From: a gamma proteobacterium symbiont of Lucinoma myriamae
GTDB lineage: Bacteria > Pseudomonadota > Gammaproteobacteria > GRL18
Assembly: GCA_025655635.1 (NCBI GenBank)
Contig: JAHXIM010000186.1
Location: 6,438-12,339 of the forward strand
Reading direction: 5' to 3'
Length of the DNA stretch: 5,902 bases
Shown: positions 5,865 through 5,902 of the stretch, one piece after another
Position numbering within the stretch: position 1 is the stretch's first letter
Layout: every line of letters begins with the position of its first letter
Position numbers and translations under genes: made by a program
The notes under the pieces: model-generated
The model's input: the letters and a program-made list of their open reading frames with translations, nothing else
Databases searched by the model: none
Told to the model about the DNA's origin: nothing

Positions 5865-5902
5865 GTACAACATTAATTGTAATTTTATTGTTCCTGATCA
5901 AA
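5860..5902 (-). CDS. Possible C-terminal end of a convergent gene (partial)
   Basis: One minus-strand frame is open from the window edge at 5902 to a TAA at 5862-5860, encoding 13 residues, LIRNNKITINVVR. The other two minus frames meet a stop within about 20 bases of the edge. The stop lies inside the minus-strand hairpin-T6 structure, a usual place for the end of a compactly packed gene. Thirteen residues cannot be assigned to a family, and an open stretch this short can occur by chance. Confidence 0.25.
   Translation of the reverse strand, partial: LIRNNKITINVVR

Overview
The window looks like chromosomal housekeeping sequence from an AT-rich gammaproteobacterium. The evidence is the kind and style of the proteins: a RidA, a pteridine-reductase-type SDR, a COG1565/MidA-type methyltransferase, UppP, a VanZ-like protein and a Cache-GGDEF sensor. 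The gene set resembles methanotroph or sulfur-oxidiser-type gammaproteobacteria, but that lineage guess is inference from memory. There is no transposase, integrase, phage gene, CRISPR array, tRNA or rRNA.

Layout. Positions 1-82 lie downstream of ridA and are dominated by a 13-bp tandem repeat that starts inside the ridA stop region. On the minus strand, a pteridine reductase (1309 to 542) is followed after 75 bp by ridA (466 to 83), probably as one transcription unit. A 176-bp divergent intergenic region (1310-1485) separates this pair from a plus-strand group: MidA-like methyltransferase (1486-2712), uppP (2765-3580) and a VanZ-like membrane protein (3613-3999), with gaps of 52 and 32 bp that suit an operon. 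A 143-bp regulatory gap (4000-4142) holds a 14-bp perfect palindrome directly abutting a 10-bp-stem hairpin. After it comes a membrane-bound diguanylate cyclase (4143-5764). The last 138 bp hold a weak plus-strand terminator candidate and a minus-strand hairpin-T6 that probably ends a gene entering from the right.

How the genes fit together. The minus-strand pair joins pterin/folate reduction with removal of reactive enamine/imine intermediates. The plus-strand group joins a methyltransferase linked elsewhere to respiratory complex I with recycling of the undecaprenyl carrier lipid and an envelope protein of unknown function. The cyclase is a separate unit that would turn an extracytoplasmic signal into c-di-GMP.

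Most notable observation. The diguanylate cyclase is split by a one-base shift in a run of eight A's (4255-4262). Its start, first membrane helix and SD region lie in one frame, and the sensor and GGDEF domains lie in the -1 frame. This may be a sequencing error, a recent mutation, a phase-variable tract, or a slippage site that still makes a 540-residue product. I did not find a convincing new multi-gene system; the rest is ordinary conserved sequence with a few unexplained non-coding structures.
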